Part shown: one piece after another, positions 33,906-42,318 of the stretch | How positions within the stretch are numbered: position 1 is the first letter of the stretch | How the letters are laid out: each line of letters starts with the position of its first letter | NCBI GenBank assembly: GCA_964394665.1 | Contig: CAYMYN010000018.1 | Span: forward strand, 1-64,000 | Reading direction: 5' to 3' | Origin: CAYMYN01 sp964394665 | GTDB taxonomy: Bacteria > Planctomycetota > UBA1135 > GCA-002686595 | Length of the DNA stretch: 64,000 nucleotides | Position numbers and translations under genes: made by a program | The notes under the pieces: model-generated | Databases searched by the model: none | What the model saw: only the letters and a program-made list of their open reading frames with translations | What the model was told of the DNA's origin: nothing

Positions 33906-35239
33906 CACAGGGCGCGCGTCAGGCCGGGGGTGGGGATCGCGTAGCGACCGTCGGGGTCGGGCAGGCTGGGCGGGTCGGCGTCGAAGGCGTAGGCGCTGGG
34001 GACGAGGGCCAGCTCGGAGTTCAGCGCCTCCTCCCACCCCACGACCTTGCCCGAGTAGGTCGCCATGCGACCCATCACGGCGGTCAGGGTGGAGTAGGCG
34101 CCGTTCTCGGCCTCCATGTGCGGCGCGCCGCTGCGGATGGCGGCGAAGAGCACGTCGTGCTCGACCTGGAAGGGATCGGGTTCCTCGCCGCGGAAGCGCC
34201 AGCTCGCCGACTCGCCGCCGCGCCCGTCGATGCGGCCGGCGGAGAGGTCGGCCGTGCCCGCGCTGCCGTGGGCGTGCTCGCTGACGCTCGACCAGGTGCC
34301 CTCCATGTGGCGGCACTGGGACAGCATGCGCGCGCCGCTGGCGTAGGTGTACTCGACCATGTGATGGTCGTAGATCTCGCCGTGGTCGGGGCCCGTGCGC
34401 ACCTGACGGCCGCCCTGGCCCTGGGCGCGGACGGGGTAGCCGTCCATCACCCAGTTGCACACGTCGAGGTTGTGGATGTGCTGCTCGACGATGTGGTCGC
34501 CGCACAGCCAGTTGAAGTAGTACCAGTTGCGCATCTGGTACTCCATCTCGCTCCAGCCCGCCCGGCGCGGGTGGACCCAGACGCCGCCCGAGTTCCAGTA
34601 ACAGCGCAGCAGGAGCGGTTCGCCGATGGCGCCGGCGCGGATGCGCCGGACGCCCTCCTGGTAGCGGGCCTGGTGGTGTCGCTGCAGGCCGACGCCGACC
34701 TTGAGGTCGCGCGCGCGGGCCACTTCGGCCGCGGCGAGCACCGCGCGCACGCCCGGGCCGTCGACGGCCACGGGTTTCTCCATGAAGACGTGCTTGCCGC
34801 GCGCGACGGCGTACTCGAAGTGCTGCGGGCGGAAGCCGGGCGGCGTGGTCAGGATCACGACGTCGACCGCGCCGTCCAGGGCGTCGATGGCCTGCCGGTA
34901 GGCGTCGAAGCCGACGAAGCGACGTTCGGCGGGCACCTGCACGCGCTCGCCGCGGTGCTCGCGCAACCACGCGAGGCAACCCTCCAGGCGATCGGAGAAG
35001 GCGTCGGCCACGGCCACGAGCTCGACCGCGCCCGCGGTGGCCAGGGCCTGGGCCGCGGCGCCCGTGCCGCGCCCTCCGCAGCCGACCAGGGCCACGCGCA
35101 GCGTGCGGTCGCCCGCGGCACCGCCGTCGCGCGCGAAGGCGGTGCCGGTGAGCAACGAGGCGCCCGCGAGGGCGGCCGAGCCGCCCAGGAAGGTGCGCCG
35201 GGAAAGGGGGGACGGGCGGGGATCGGGGACTCGGGTCAT
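33905..35239 (-). CDS. TAT-exported Gfo/Idh/MocA family oxidoreductase
   Basis: A 444-residue protein with a twin-arginine signal (SRRTFLGGSAALAGA at 13-27) and then a Rossmann NAD(P) fold: VGCGGRGTG at 52-60 and MEKPVA at 153-158. The C-terminal part has the WYYFNWLCGDHIVEQHIHNLD segment typical of planctomycetal members, where His residues near HIVEQHIH are candidates for catalysis. Export of an NAD-type enzyme implies a tightly bound cofactor brought through TAT. The substrate is probably a sugar or sugar derivative. It shares extensive similarity with the 37666 gene. Confidence 0.85.
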   Translation of the reverse strand: MTRVPDPRPSPLSRRTFLGGSAALAGASLLTGTAFARDGGAAGDRTLRVALVGCGGRGTGAAAQALATAGAVELVAVADAFSDRLEGCLAWLREHRGERVQVPAERRFVGFDAYRQAIDALDGAVDVVILTTPPGFRPQHFEYAVARGKHVFMEKPVAVDGPGVRAVLAAAEVARARDLKVGVGLQRHHQARYQEGVRRIRAGAIGEPLLLRCYWNSGGVWVHPRRAGWSEMEYQMRNWYYFNWLCGDHIVEQHIHNLDVCNWVMDGYPVRAQGQGGRQVRTGPDHGEIYDHHMVEYTYASGARMLSQCRHMEGTWSSVSEHAHGSAGTADLSAGRIDGRGGESASWRFRGEEPDPFQVEHDVLFAAIRSGAPHMEAENGAYSTLTAVMGRMATYSGKVVGWEEALNSELALVPSAYAFDADPPSLPDPDGRYAIPTPGLTRAL

Positions 35240-35276
35240 GGCGGGCGGGTGAAGGAGACGGAGGGAGGGGACGGGT

Positions 35277-36401
35277 TCAGCGCGCGCCGGTGCGCTGGCG
35301 GGCCTCGATGCGGCGCACCTCGTCGAGGTCGGCCTCCCACCAACGGGCGGCCTCCTCGGCGGAGGGCTCGCGCAGCGGGCGCACGACGCGGAAACCGACG
35401 AAGGGCGCGTCGGTCAGGTACCAGATGCTCTTGGGGAGCTGGGGGTCCTGCACCTTCCAGCCGCTCCTCGAGCGCCCGCGGGCCGCGCTGCGCAGGCGCG
35501 GCGCGTCGTCGTCCCACGAGCCGCCGCGCACGACGCGCGGGTACTCGGCCGTGGGCCACACGATGGGGTCGCGGCGCAACGCGCCGGGCTCGACCGGGTA
35601 GCCCTCGGGCGAGAAGCCATCGAGCACCCACTCGGCCACGTTGCCGTGCAGGTCGAACAGGCCGAAGGCGTTGGGCGCCTTGGCGCCCAGGGCGTGGTAG
35701 CGGTCGTCGGCGTTGTCGTAGTACCAGGCGTGCTCGCCGAGCCGCGCCGCGTCGGCGCCGAAGGAGTAGGCCGTCTCGCTGCCCGCGCGGCAGGCGTACT
35801 CCCACTCGGCCTCGGTCGGCAGGCGGTAGTAACGGCCGGTCTTCATGCTCAGCCACTTGGTGTACTGGCGCGCGGCGAACTGCGTCATCGAGATCGCCGG
35901 GCGCCCCTCGACGCCCATGCCGAAGTCCATCGGCACGTAGGGCGGCGTGGGGCGCGTCACCGCGTCGGCCCAGGCGTCCTGCGCCACCTTCGACTCCGGC
36001 TCGCGGCGGCGCAGCTCGGCTTCGAGGCGCTGCATGAACGGGCCGTACTCTTCCCAACTCACCTCGCAGGCGCCGATCCAGAAGGGCGAGAGCTCGACCT
36101 CGTGGCGCGGGCCCTCGCAGGCCTCGCGGCCGGGCTCGTCCTCGGGGCTGCCCATCCAGAAGCGACCGCCGGCCAGGGGCAGCATGCGGAAGCTCGCCGG
36201 GCTGCCGGGGATCCGCTCGACGTAGGGGCGCATCGCCTCGCGCGAGTCGGCCGCCGCGTCGGGCACCTCGAGCGGCGGGGGCATGCCCGGCGGCGCGCTG
36301 GGATAGATCGAGTCGTCCGCCGCGGCGCCCAGGAGCAGGGCGAGCGAGGCGGCCGCGAAGGCGGCGCGCGGGGAGCGCTGGGGGTGGGGACGCGGGCGCA
36401 T
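35277..36401 (-). CDS. SUMF1/FGE-fold protein, probably non-catalytic as a formylglycine enzyme
   Basis: A 374-residue exported protein; ATG 36401 leads into a signal peptide (AAFAAASLALLLGAAA). FGE-sulfatase fold markers are all present: GGRFWMGSPEDE, RLPTEAEWEYACRAG, GLFDLHGNVAEW, VVRGGSW and VGFRVVRPL. The two active-site cysteines of true formylglycine-generating enzymes should lie in the RSAARGRS region; none is there, so it is a PvdO- or lectin-like member of the fold. It lies 37 nt upstream of the Gfo/Idh gene on the same strand and is divergent from apbE, and may modify or bind the same envelope components. Confidence 0.85.
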   Translation of the reverse strand: MRPRPHPQRSPRAAFAAASLALLLGAAADDSIYPSAPPGMPPPLEVPDAAADSREAMRPYVERIPGSPASFRMLPLAGGRFWMGSPEDEPGREACEGPRHEVELSPFWIGACEVSWEEYGPFMQRLEAELRRREPESKVAQDAWADAVTRPTPPYVPMDFGMGVEGRPAISMTQFAARQYTKWLSMKTGRYYRLPTEAEWEYACRAGSETAYSFGADAARLGEHAWYYDNADDRYHALGAKAPNAFGLFDLHGNVAEWVLDGFSPEGYPVEPGALRRDPIVWPTAEYPRVVRGGSWDDDAPRLRSAARGRSRSGWKVQDPQLPKSIWYLTDAPFVGFRVVRPLREPSAEEAARWWEADLDEVRRIEARQRTGAR

Positions 36402-36514
36402 GTGGGGGGGCGGCGGGGGGCGGGCTCCGAATCTATCCAGGTCCCCCGGGCCGCGGAGGGCCCATCCGGCGAGAATCCGTCCCCGCCGCGACGCGCGCTC
36501 CGCCGGCCCCTCCC

Positions 36515-37669
36515 ATGTCCCCGCCCCCGCCCCCGCCCACTCCGCGCCGGGCAACCCCTCGCCTCGCCGCGGCGCTGCTCGGCGCGGCGTGCGCCGTGGC
36601 CGGCTGCCGCGCGCTCCCGGGCCCGCCGCCCAGCGCGCTGGAGCGCTTCGCCTTCGAGCACGAGGCGATGGGCACCCGCTGGCGGATCGTGGCCTACGCG
36701 CCGGAGCGCGCGGCCCTCGTGCCGGCGGCGTGCGCGGCCTTCGAACGCGTCGACGCGCTCGAGCGCGCGCTCTCGGACTGGAACCCGGGCAGCGAGTTGC
36801 GCCGGCTCGACGCCCACAGCGACGCGGGTGCGCCGAGCGCACCGATCCCCGTCTCCCTGGACCTGTTCCGCGTGCTCGAACGCGCGCTCGAGCTCGCGCG
36901 CCTCACCGAGGGCGCCTTCGATCCCACCGTCGGACCCTACGTGCGCCTGTGGCGCCGGGCGGCGCGCCAGGGCGAGTTGCCCACGCCAGCGCAGCTCGAG
37001 CGCGCCCGGCGGTCGGTCGGCTGGCGCGCGCTCGAGCTCGATCCCGCGGCGCGCACGGTGTCGCTCCTGCGGCCCGACATGCGCCTCGACCTGGGCGGCA
37101 TCGCCAAGGGCGACGCGGCGCAGGAGGCGCTCGGTGTGCTGCGCGCCCACGGGTTCTCCCGCGCCTACGTCGACGGCGGGGGCGATCTCGCGCTGGGCGA
37201 GCCGCCGCCGGGGGAGCGGGGGTGGCGCGTGGCGCTCGAGCCCTTCGGGCACGCGGCCCCCGAACCCCCGCGGGCCGGGGAGCGCCGCGTGGTGTCGCTG
37301 GCGAACGTCGCCGTGGCGACCTCGGGCGACGCGCGCCGCTCGATCGAGCTCGGGGGCCGCCGTTACAGCCACCTGGTCGACCCGCGCACGGGCCTGGGAT
37401 TGACGGGGAGCCTCGCCGTGACCGTCGTGGCGCCCGACGGAGCCCAGGCGGATGCCCTGGCCTCGGCGGTGTCGGTGCTCGGCCCCACGCGCGGACTCGC
37501 CCTGCTCGAGCGCTTGGAGGGGGTCGAGGGCCGCGTCGTGACCCTGGTGGACGGCGAGCCGTTCCCTTGCGACACCTCGGGCCTGGGGCGGATGATGGCC
37601 CCCGCCCGCGGGGGCTCCGCCCCGGGGTCCGCGCCGTCCGATCCCGTCCAGCCCGAGGAACGACCATGA
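36515..37669 (+). CDS. apbE: FAD:protein FMN transferase (ApbE) lipoprotein
   Basis: A 384-residue lipoprotein: signal peptide with lipobox AVAGC (Cys31). ApbE motifs are EAMGTRWRI (50-58), AFDPTVGPY (134-142), LDLGGIAKGD (191-200), VDGGGDLALG (219-228) and SHLVDPRTG, with the metal-binding Asp/Ala/Ser region APDGAQADALA. ApbE attaches FMN covalently to a threonine of periplasmic or membrane flavoproteins such as Nqr/Rnf subunits and FMN-binding domains. No such target is in the window. Its stop overlaps the start of the Gfo/Idh gene (ATGA). Confidence 0.92.
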   Translation: MSPPPPPPTPRRATPRLAAALLGAACAVAGCRALPGPPPSALERFAFEHEAMGTRWRIVAYAPERAALVPAACAAFERVDALERALSDWNPGSELRRLDAHSDAGAPSAPIPVSLDLFRVLERALELARLTEGAFDPTVGPYVRLWRRAARQGELPTPAQLERARRSVGWRALELDPAARTVSLLRPDMRLDLGGIAKGDAAQEALGVLRAHGFSRAYVDGGGDLALGEPPPGERGWRVALEPFGHAAPEPPRAGERRVVSLANVAVATSGDARRSIELGGRRYSHLVDPRTGLGLTGSLAVTVVAPDGAQADALASAVSVLGPTRGLALLERLEGVEGRVVTLVDGEPFPCDTSGLGRMMAPARGGSAPGSAPSDPVQPEERP

Positions 37670-38958
37670 ATACGTCCGATCGCCGCCCCGCGCCGCCCTC
37701 CCGCCGCGACCTCCTGCGCGCCGGCTCGGGGCTGGCCATCGCGGGCGCCGCCCTGCCCTTGGTGCACGCGGCGCGGCGCACCCCCGACCACGCGGACACC
37801 CTGCGCGTGGGCCTGGTGGGCTGCGGTGGGCGCGGGACCGGCGCGGCCCTGGAGGCCCTGCGCGCGGATCCGCAGGCGAAGCTCGTGGCGCTGGGCGACG
37901 TCTTCGCCGACCACCTCGAACGCAGCCTGACGACGCTCCTGGCCCAGGCCGACGTCGCGGCGCGCGTCGAGGTCGAGCCCGAGCGGCGCTTCGTGGGCTT
38001 CGACGCCTACAAGGACGTGATCGAGAGCTGCGACGTCGTGCTGCTCGCCAGCACGCCGCACTTCCGGCCCGCGCACGTCGAGTACGCCGTCGAGCGCGGA
38101 CGGCACCTGTTCGTCGAGAAGCCGGTCGCCACCGACGTCGTCGGGCTGCGCCGCGTGCGCGCCGCCTGCGAGCGCGCGCGGGAGAAGAACCTCTCGTTGG
38201 TGGCCGGCCTGTGCTACCGCTACGAGGAGAAGAAACGCGAGACCGTGCGTCGCGTGCACGAGGGCGCGATCGGCGAGATCGTGGCGCTCCAGAGCACCTA
38301 CAACACCGGCGGCCTGTGGCACCGCGGCCGTCAAGAGGGCTGGAGCGACATGGAGTGGCAGATCCGCAACTGGCTCTACTTCAACTGGCTCAGCGGCGAC
38401 CACATCACCGAGCAACACATCCACAGCCTCGACAAGCTGGCCTGGGTGATGGGCGGTTTTCCGACCGAGTGCACGGCGAGCGGCGGCCGCAGCGTGCGCA
38501 CCGACGAGAAGTACGGCGACATCTACGACCACTTCAACACGGTCTTCGAGTGGCCCGGCGGCGTGCGCGGCTTCAGCTCCTGCCGCCAGTGGAGCGGCGC
38601 GTCGAGCGACGTCAGCGACCACGTCTTCGGCACGCGCGGCACGGCGCGCCTGATGTCCCACCGCATCGAAGGCCAGAACCCCTGGCGTTGGCGCGGCGAG
38701 GGCCCCGACGACATGTACCAGAACGAACAGAACGCGCTGTTCCGCTCGATCCGCGCCAACGAGCCCATCGACGACTCCGAGCACATGATCGGCAGCACGC
38801 TGATGGCGATCATGGCGCGCATGTCGGCCTACACCGGCCAGCGCATCACCTTGGAGCAGGCCTGGAGCTCCGAGGAGGACCTCTCGCCGCCCGCCTACGA
38901 GTGGGGACCCCTCCCGGTCGGCGAGGTGCCGCGCCCGGGCATCACGCGCTTCGTCTGA
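37666..38958 (+). CDS. TAT-exported Gfo/Idh/MocA family oxidoreductase (paralogue)
   Basis: A 430-residue protein with TAT signal (PSRRDLLRAGSGLAIAGAAL), NAD(P)-binding VGCGGRGTG (51-59), VEKPVAT (150-156) and WLYFNWLSGDHITEQHIHSLD. It matches the 33905 protein along most of its length, for example the shared FVGFDAY, EKPVA, GDHI.EQHIH.LD and WVM.G.P blocks. Translational coupling to apbE is inferred from the 4-nt overlap. Having two paralogues on either side of the FGE-like/ApbE pair, in opposite orientation, suggests a local duplication with inversion. Confidence 0.87.
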   Translation: MNTSDRRPAPPSRRDLLRAGSGLAIAGAALPLVHAARRTPDHADTLRVGLVGCGGRGTGAALEALRADPQAKLVALGDVFADHLERSLTTLLAQADVAARVEVEPERRFVGFDAYKDVIESCDVVLLASTPHFRPAHVEYAVERGRHLFVEKPVATDVVGLRRVRAACERAREKNLSLVAGLCYRYEEKKRETVRRVHEGAIGEIVALQSTYNTGGLWHRGRQEGWSDMEWQIRNWLYFNWLSGDHITEQHIHSLDKLAWVMGGFPTECTASGGRSVRTDEKYGDIYDHFNTVFEWPGGVRGFSSCRQWSGASSDVSDHVFGTRGTARLMSHRIEGQNPWRWRGEGPDDMYQNEQNALFRSIRANEPIDDSEHMIGSTLMAIMARMSAYTGQRITLEQAWSSEEDLSPPAYEWGPLPVGEVPRPGITRFV

Positions 38959-39153
38959 CTCCGAACCGAGCTCGAGGCTCCCCGACGCGTCGCCCGCCGC
39001 GGCGCGCCGCGGGAAGCTGGAGAGCGGATCGGCTGGGCGGATTCCCGCGGGCCGGCTAGCCTGGGCGCAGGGGGAGGGGGGATTCGCCTCTCCGCCTGGC
39101 GCACGTTCGAACCAGGGCTTTCGAGCACCGCTCCCGGAACAGGAGGCTCCGCG

Positions 39154-41847
39154 ATGTCGTTCCCTTCCAGGTCGCTTCCCATCGCCGCGTCCGTCCTCGC
39201 GCTCGCACCGCTGCTCGCCGCCCAGTCGGGCGCGGGGTGCGAGTTGGCCTGGCTGCCGACCCTCGGGGGGGGCCCGGGGGTCGCAGGGGTCGTGGAGTCC
39301 CTCGCGGTCCACGACGACGGCTCGGGTTCGGCCCTGTACGTCGGCGGCGCGTTCCCCGCGGCCGGCGGCACGGCGGCCGGCAACATCGCGCGCTGGGACG
39401 GGCTGAACTGGTCGGCCCTGGGCGCGTTGAACGGGGCGGTGCAGGCCTTGGTCTCCCACGACGACGGATCGGGCCCGGCTCTCTACGCGGGCGGCTGGTT
39501 CAACCAGGCGGACGGCTTGGGCGTCGGTCACGTCGCACGTTGGAACGGCAACGCGTGGTCGGGCCTCGGCAACGGATTGAACGGAGTCGTGCTGGCGCTG
39601 GCCGTGCACGACGAGGGCAGCGGGCCGGCCCTCTATGCGGGCGGTCTGTTCAACTCGGCCGCCGGCGTCCCGGTCGCGAACATCGCGCGCTGGGACGGCT
39701 CCGCCTGGCATGCCCTGGGAAGCGGCGTCAGCGACGCGGTGTATGCCCTGCTCTCCCACGACGATGGCAGCGGGGCGGCGCTCTACGTGGGCGGCGTGTT
39801 CTCCGACGCGGGCGGAGCGCCGGCCCAGGGCATCGCGCGTTGGCGGGGCGGAGCCTGGAGCCCGGTCGGCGGCGCCGTGAACGGACACGTGCGCGCCCTC
39901 GAGGTGTTCGACTCCGGCAGCGGTCCCGAGCTCTATGCCGGCGGCAACTTCACCCAGGCCGGCGGCCTGCCGGCGAACCGCATCGCGCGCTGGGACGGCG
40001 CGGCTTGGTCGCCGCTAGGGGCGGGCGCCAGCGATCAGGTCTGGGCGCTTTCGGCCCACGTCGACGAGCTGGGCCCTGCTCTCTATGTCGGCGGCAACTT
40101 CAATACGGTGGACGGCATCCACAGCCCCCAGTTGGCGCGCTGGAGCGGGAGTTCCTGGTCATGGGCCACTCCCGGCCAGCTCAACGACCCGTTGAAGGTC
40201 CTCGAAGTCTTCGATGACGGCAGTGGGGAAGTCCTGGTGATGGGCGGCCACTTCGCGCACCTGAGCTGGGTGCCGGTGCGGGGTCTGATCCAGCGTCGCG
40301 CGGGCGTCTGGTCCGGTCTCGGCCGGGGCCCGGACGGCGCTGTGTCGCAACTGTGCGCCGCCGATCTGGGCAGCGGTCTCGAGCTGTTCGTGAGCGGGAA
40401 CTTCAAGAACATCGGCGGGATCTCCGCACCAGATCTCGCGCGCTGGAACGGGAGCACCTGGGTGGGGGTGGCGACCCCAGCCTGGGTTCATGCTCGTGAC
40501 CTCCTCGCCTTCGACGACGGCAGCGGTTCGAGCCTCTTCGCCGCCGGGTGGCTGAGCGCACCCGGAAGCTACGGCATCGCGCGCTTCGACGGAGCGGCCT
40601 GGCATCCGGTCGGAGGCGGCCTGGACAACGTGGGGTGCGCCCTCGAGGTCTACGACGATGGCACGGGCGCGGACCTCTACGTGGGCGGGATCTTCTCCCA
40701 GGCCGGCGGAGGGAACGCCGCGCGCATCGCCCGTTGGGACGGGGCGAACTGGTCGGCCCTGGGGGTGGGGATCGGGATCGAGGGTGTGGTCGAGCACCTC
40801 CTCGCCCACGACGATGGGAACGGCCCCTCGCTCTTCGCTGGGGGCACCTTCTGGTCGATCGGCGGAGCGCCCGTGAATCGCATCGCCCGCTGGGACGGGA
40901 GCGCATGGCGCTTCCTCGGCACGGGGCTCGAAGGGGGGACCGCACAGACGAGGGTGTCGGCCATGGCCGTGTTCGACGACGGCGGCGGCCCACAGCTCCA
41001 CGTGACCGGACACTTCGCCCTCGCGGGTGGCGTGGCGGTGAACCACGTGGCGCGCTGGGACGGCAGCTCCTGGCACGCCCTGGGCGCGGGTTTGGACGGC
41101 AGCGGGACGGCGCTGTGCGTCTTCGATGACGGCCGCGGGCCGGCGCTCTTCGTCGGCGGCTACTTCTCCACGGCGGGAGGCATCCCCGCGCAGGGGATCG
41201 CCCGCTGGGACGGCACGGATTGGTCCGCGCTCGATGGCGGACTCTCGGCGTGGCCGAATGCGCTGCTCGTGCACGAGTTCGTTTCCGGCGAAGGGCCCAG
41301 CCTGCTCGTGGGTGGAGCGTTCGGGAGCGTGCCCGACACAGGGGATAGCTTCCTCGCCCGCTGGGGCTGTGCGGACGGTGGCTCTCCCGGCACGCCCTTC
41401 TGCTTTGGCGACGGCAGCGGGACGGCCTGTCCCTGCGGCAACGCGGGCGCGGCGGGCGAGGGCTGCGCGAACTCGACCGGCCAGGGCGCGCGACTCTCGG
41501 CCAGCGGTTCGGCCAGCATCGCCGCCGCCGACCTCGTCCTGCACGCGGCGGGTCTGCCCGCGGGCCAACCCGGGCTCTTCTTCCAGGGAACCCTGCGCGC
41601 GAACGGCGGCGCGGGCTTCGTGTTCGGAGACGGTCTGCGCTGCGCGGGCGGCGCGAACGTGCGTCTCCAGGTGCGCAGCGCGGACGGATCCGGGCAGGCG
41701 GCGACGAACCTGAACCTCGCGAACGCGGGCGCGGTCTCGGCGGGAGACACGCGCACCTACCAGAGTTGGTACCGCAACACGCTCGGCGGACCCTGCGGGT
41801 CGGGCTTCAACCTGACGAACGGCCTGGAACTGGTCTGGGCCCCCTGA
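39154..41847 (+). CDS. large secreted repeat protein (beta-propeller-like GG-rich repeats)
   Basis: An 897-residue protein with signal peptide (ASVLALAPLLAAQ) and a good ribosome site (AGGAGG about 9 nt upstream). It contains about 13-14 repeats of roughly 54 residues, consensus ALYVGGxFxxAGGxxA, then xIARWDGxxWSxLG, often introduced by HDDGSGP. Repeats of this type resemble Kelch/galactose-oxidase-like blades. The last 150 residues are Cys-rich (CFGDGSGTACPCGNAG, then GLFFQGTLRANGG and YQSWYRNT), a C-terminal domain I associate with surface proteins of one planctomycete lineage. Codon use is less extreme than in neighbours. TAGCCT (39057-39062) may be the -10. Function unknown; probably an extracellular display or adhesion protein. 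Confidence 0.85.
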   Translation: MSFPSRSLPIAASVLALAPLLAAQSGAGCELAWLPTLGGGPGVAGVVESLAVHDDGSGSALYVGGAFPAAGGTAAGNIARWDGLNWSALGALNGAVQALVSHDDGSGPALYAGGWFNQADGLGVGHVARWNGNAWSGLGNGLNGVVLALAVHDEGSGPALYAGGLFNSAAGVPVANIARWDGSAWHALGSGVSDAVYALLSHDDGSGAALYVGGVFSDAGGAPAQGIARWRGGAWSPVGGAVNGHVRALEVFDSGSGPELYAGGNFTQAGGLPANRIARWDGAAWSPLGAGASDQVWALSAHVDELGPALYVGGNFNTVDGIHSPQLARWSGSSWSWATPGQLNDPLKVLEVFDDGSGEVLVMGGHFAHLSWVPVRGLIQRRAGVWSGLGRGPDGAVSQLCAADLGSGLELFVSGNFKNIGGISAPDLARWNGSTWVGVATPAWVHARDLLAFDDGSGSSLFAAGWLSAPGSYGIARFDGAAWHPVGGGLDNVGCALEVYDDGTGADLYVGGIFSQAGGGNAARIARWDGANWSALGVGIGIEGVVEHLLAHDDGNGPSLFAGGTFWSIGGAPVNRIARWDGSAWRFLGTGLEGGTAQTRVSAMAVFDDGGGPQLHVTGHFALAGGVAVNHVARWDGSSWHALGAGLDGSGTALCVFDDGRGPALFVGGYFSTAGGIPAQGIARWDGTDWSALDGGLSAWPNALLVHEFVSGEGPSLLVGGAFGSVPDTGDSFLARWGCADGGSPGTPFCFGDGSGTACPCGNAGAAGEGCANSTGQGARLSASGSASIAAADLVLHAAGLPAGQPGLFFQGTLRANGGAGFVFGDGLRCAGGANVRLQVRSADGSGQAATNLNLANAGAVSAGDTRTYQSWYRNTLGGPCGSGFNLTNGLELVWAP

Positions 41848-42037
41848 TCTTCTACGGATCCGATCCTGCACGTTGCGCGCGGGATTTGCGCCGTAGTCGA
41901 TCCGGCGCCGCCGATCAGGCGGCGGGGCGGGGGAGGCCGCGTGTCGCGGCCGGATCGGGGGAGGTCCTCCTCCCCCGCAAGGGCAAGCAGCGCGGGCCCC
42001 GCGCTCCGCGTTGGGTTGCGGGTCTCACCCGCGCGGA
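41848..42037. other. intergenic region with hairpins
   Basis: No supported gene. Two clear inverted repeats are present: CGCCGCC (41906-41912) with GGCGGCG (41918-41924), and GGGGGAGG (41957-41964), TCCT, CCTCCCCC (41969-41976). Neither is followed by a T run, so they are not classical terminators. The interval continues into the interspersed repeat copy 2 and then 158 nt of leader before the glycosyltransferase genes. Confidence 0.5.
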
Positions 42038-42160
42038 GAGGCCCAGAAGAAATCGAGCGGACCCGGAGCAGACCCGCCAGACGGTCTTTCAGAAGGCTCT
42101 TTGGACGGCCGGCAAGCCGGCCGTCCCGGGAGGGCTCGAATTCTGCTCACGATCTGAGGG
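42038..42160. repeat. interspersed intergenic repeat, copy 2
   Basis: It aligns with 31507-31644 over about 115 nt in the same orientation, roughly 75-80% identical by eye, but lacks about 10 nt that look internally duplicated in copy 1. The central hairpin is identical: ACGGCCGGC (42105-42113), AA, GCCGGCCGT (42116-42124). Both copies lie shortly downstream of the 3' end of a plus-strand gene. No obvious flanking direct repeat is seen here. Confidence 0.7.
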
Positions 42161-42318
42161 ACTGCTAGCGCCGATCGACGGCCAGCGCGGTCCGGGCGGG
42201 GCCACCGTCAGCAGGGGAGGCGGCTGGAGCGGAGCGCGCATTCCGCTCCTGGGAACGGCGTGCGTGGGACGTTCCGGCCAGCTCCAGCCCCGGGCGGGGG
42301 GGCCCGAAGAGGGGGACG

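Noticed and set aside
35277..36401. Active formylglycine-generating enzyme serving sulfatases
   Set aside because: No catalytic cysteines and no sulfatase gene in the window.
39154..41847. CRISPR-like or tandem DNA repeat array
   Set aside because: The periodicity is in-frame protein repetition with synonymous variation and no constant spacer/repeat lengths. No CRISPR array was seen anywhere in the window.
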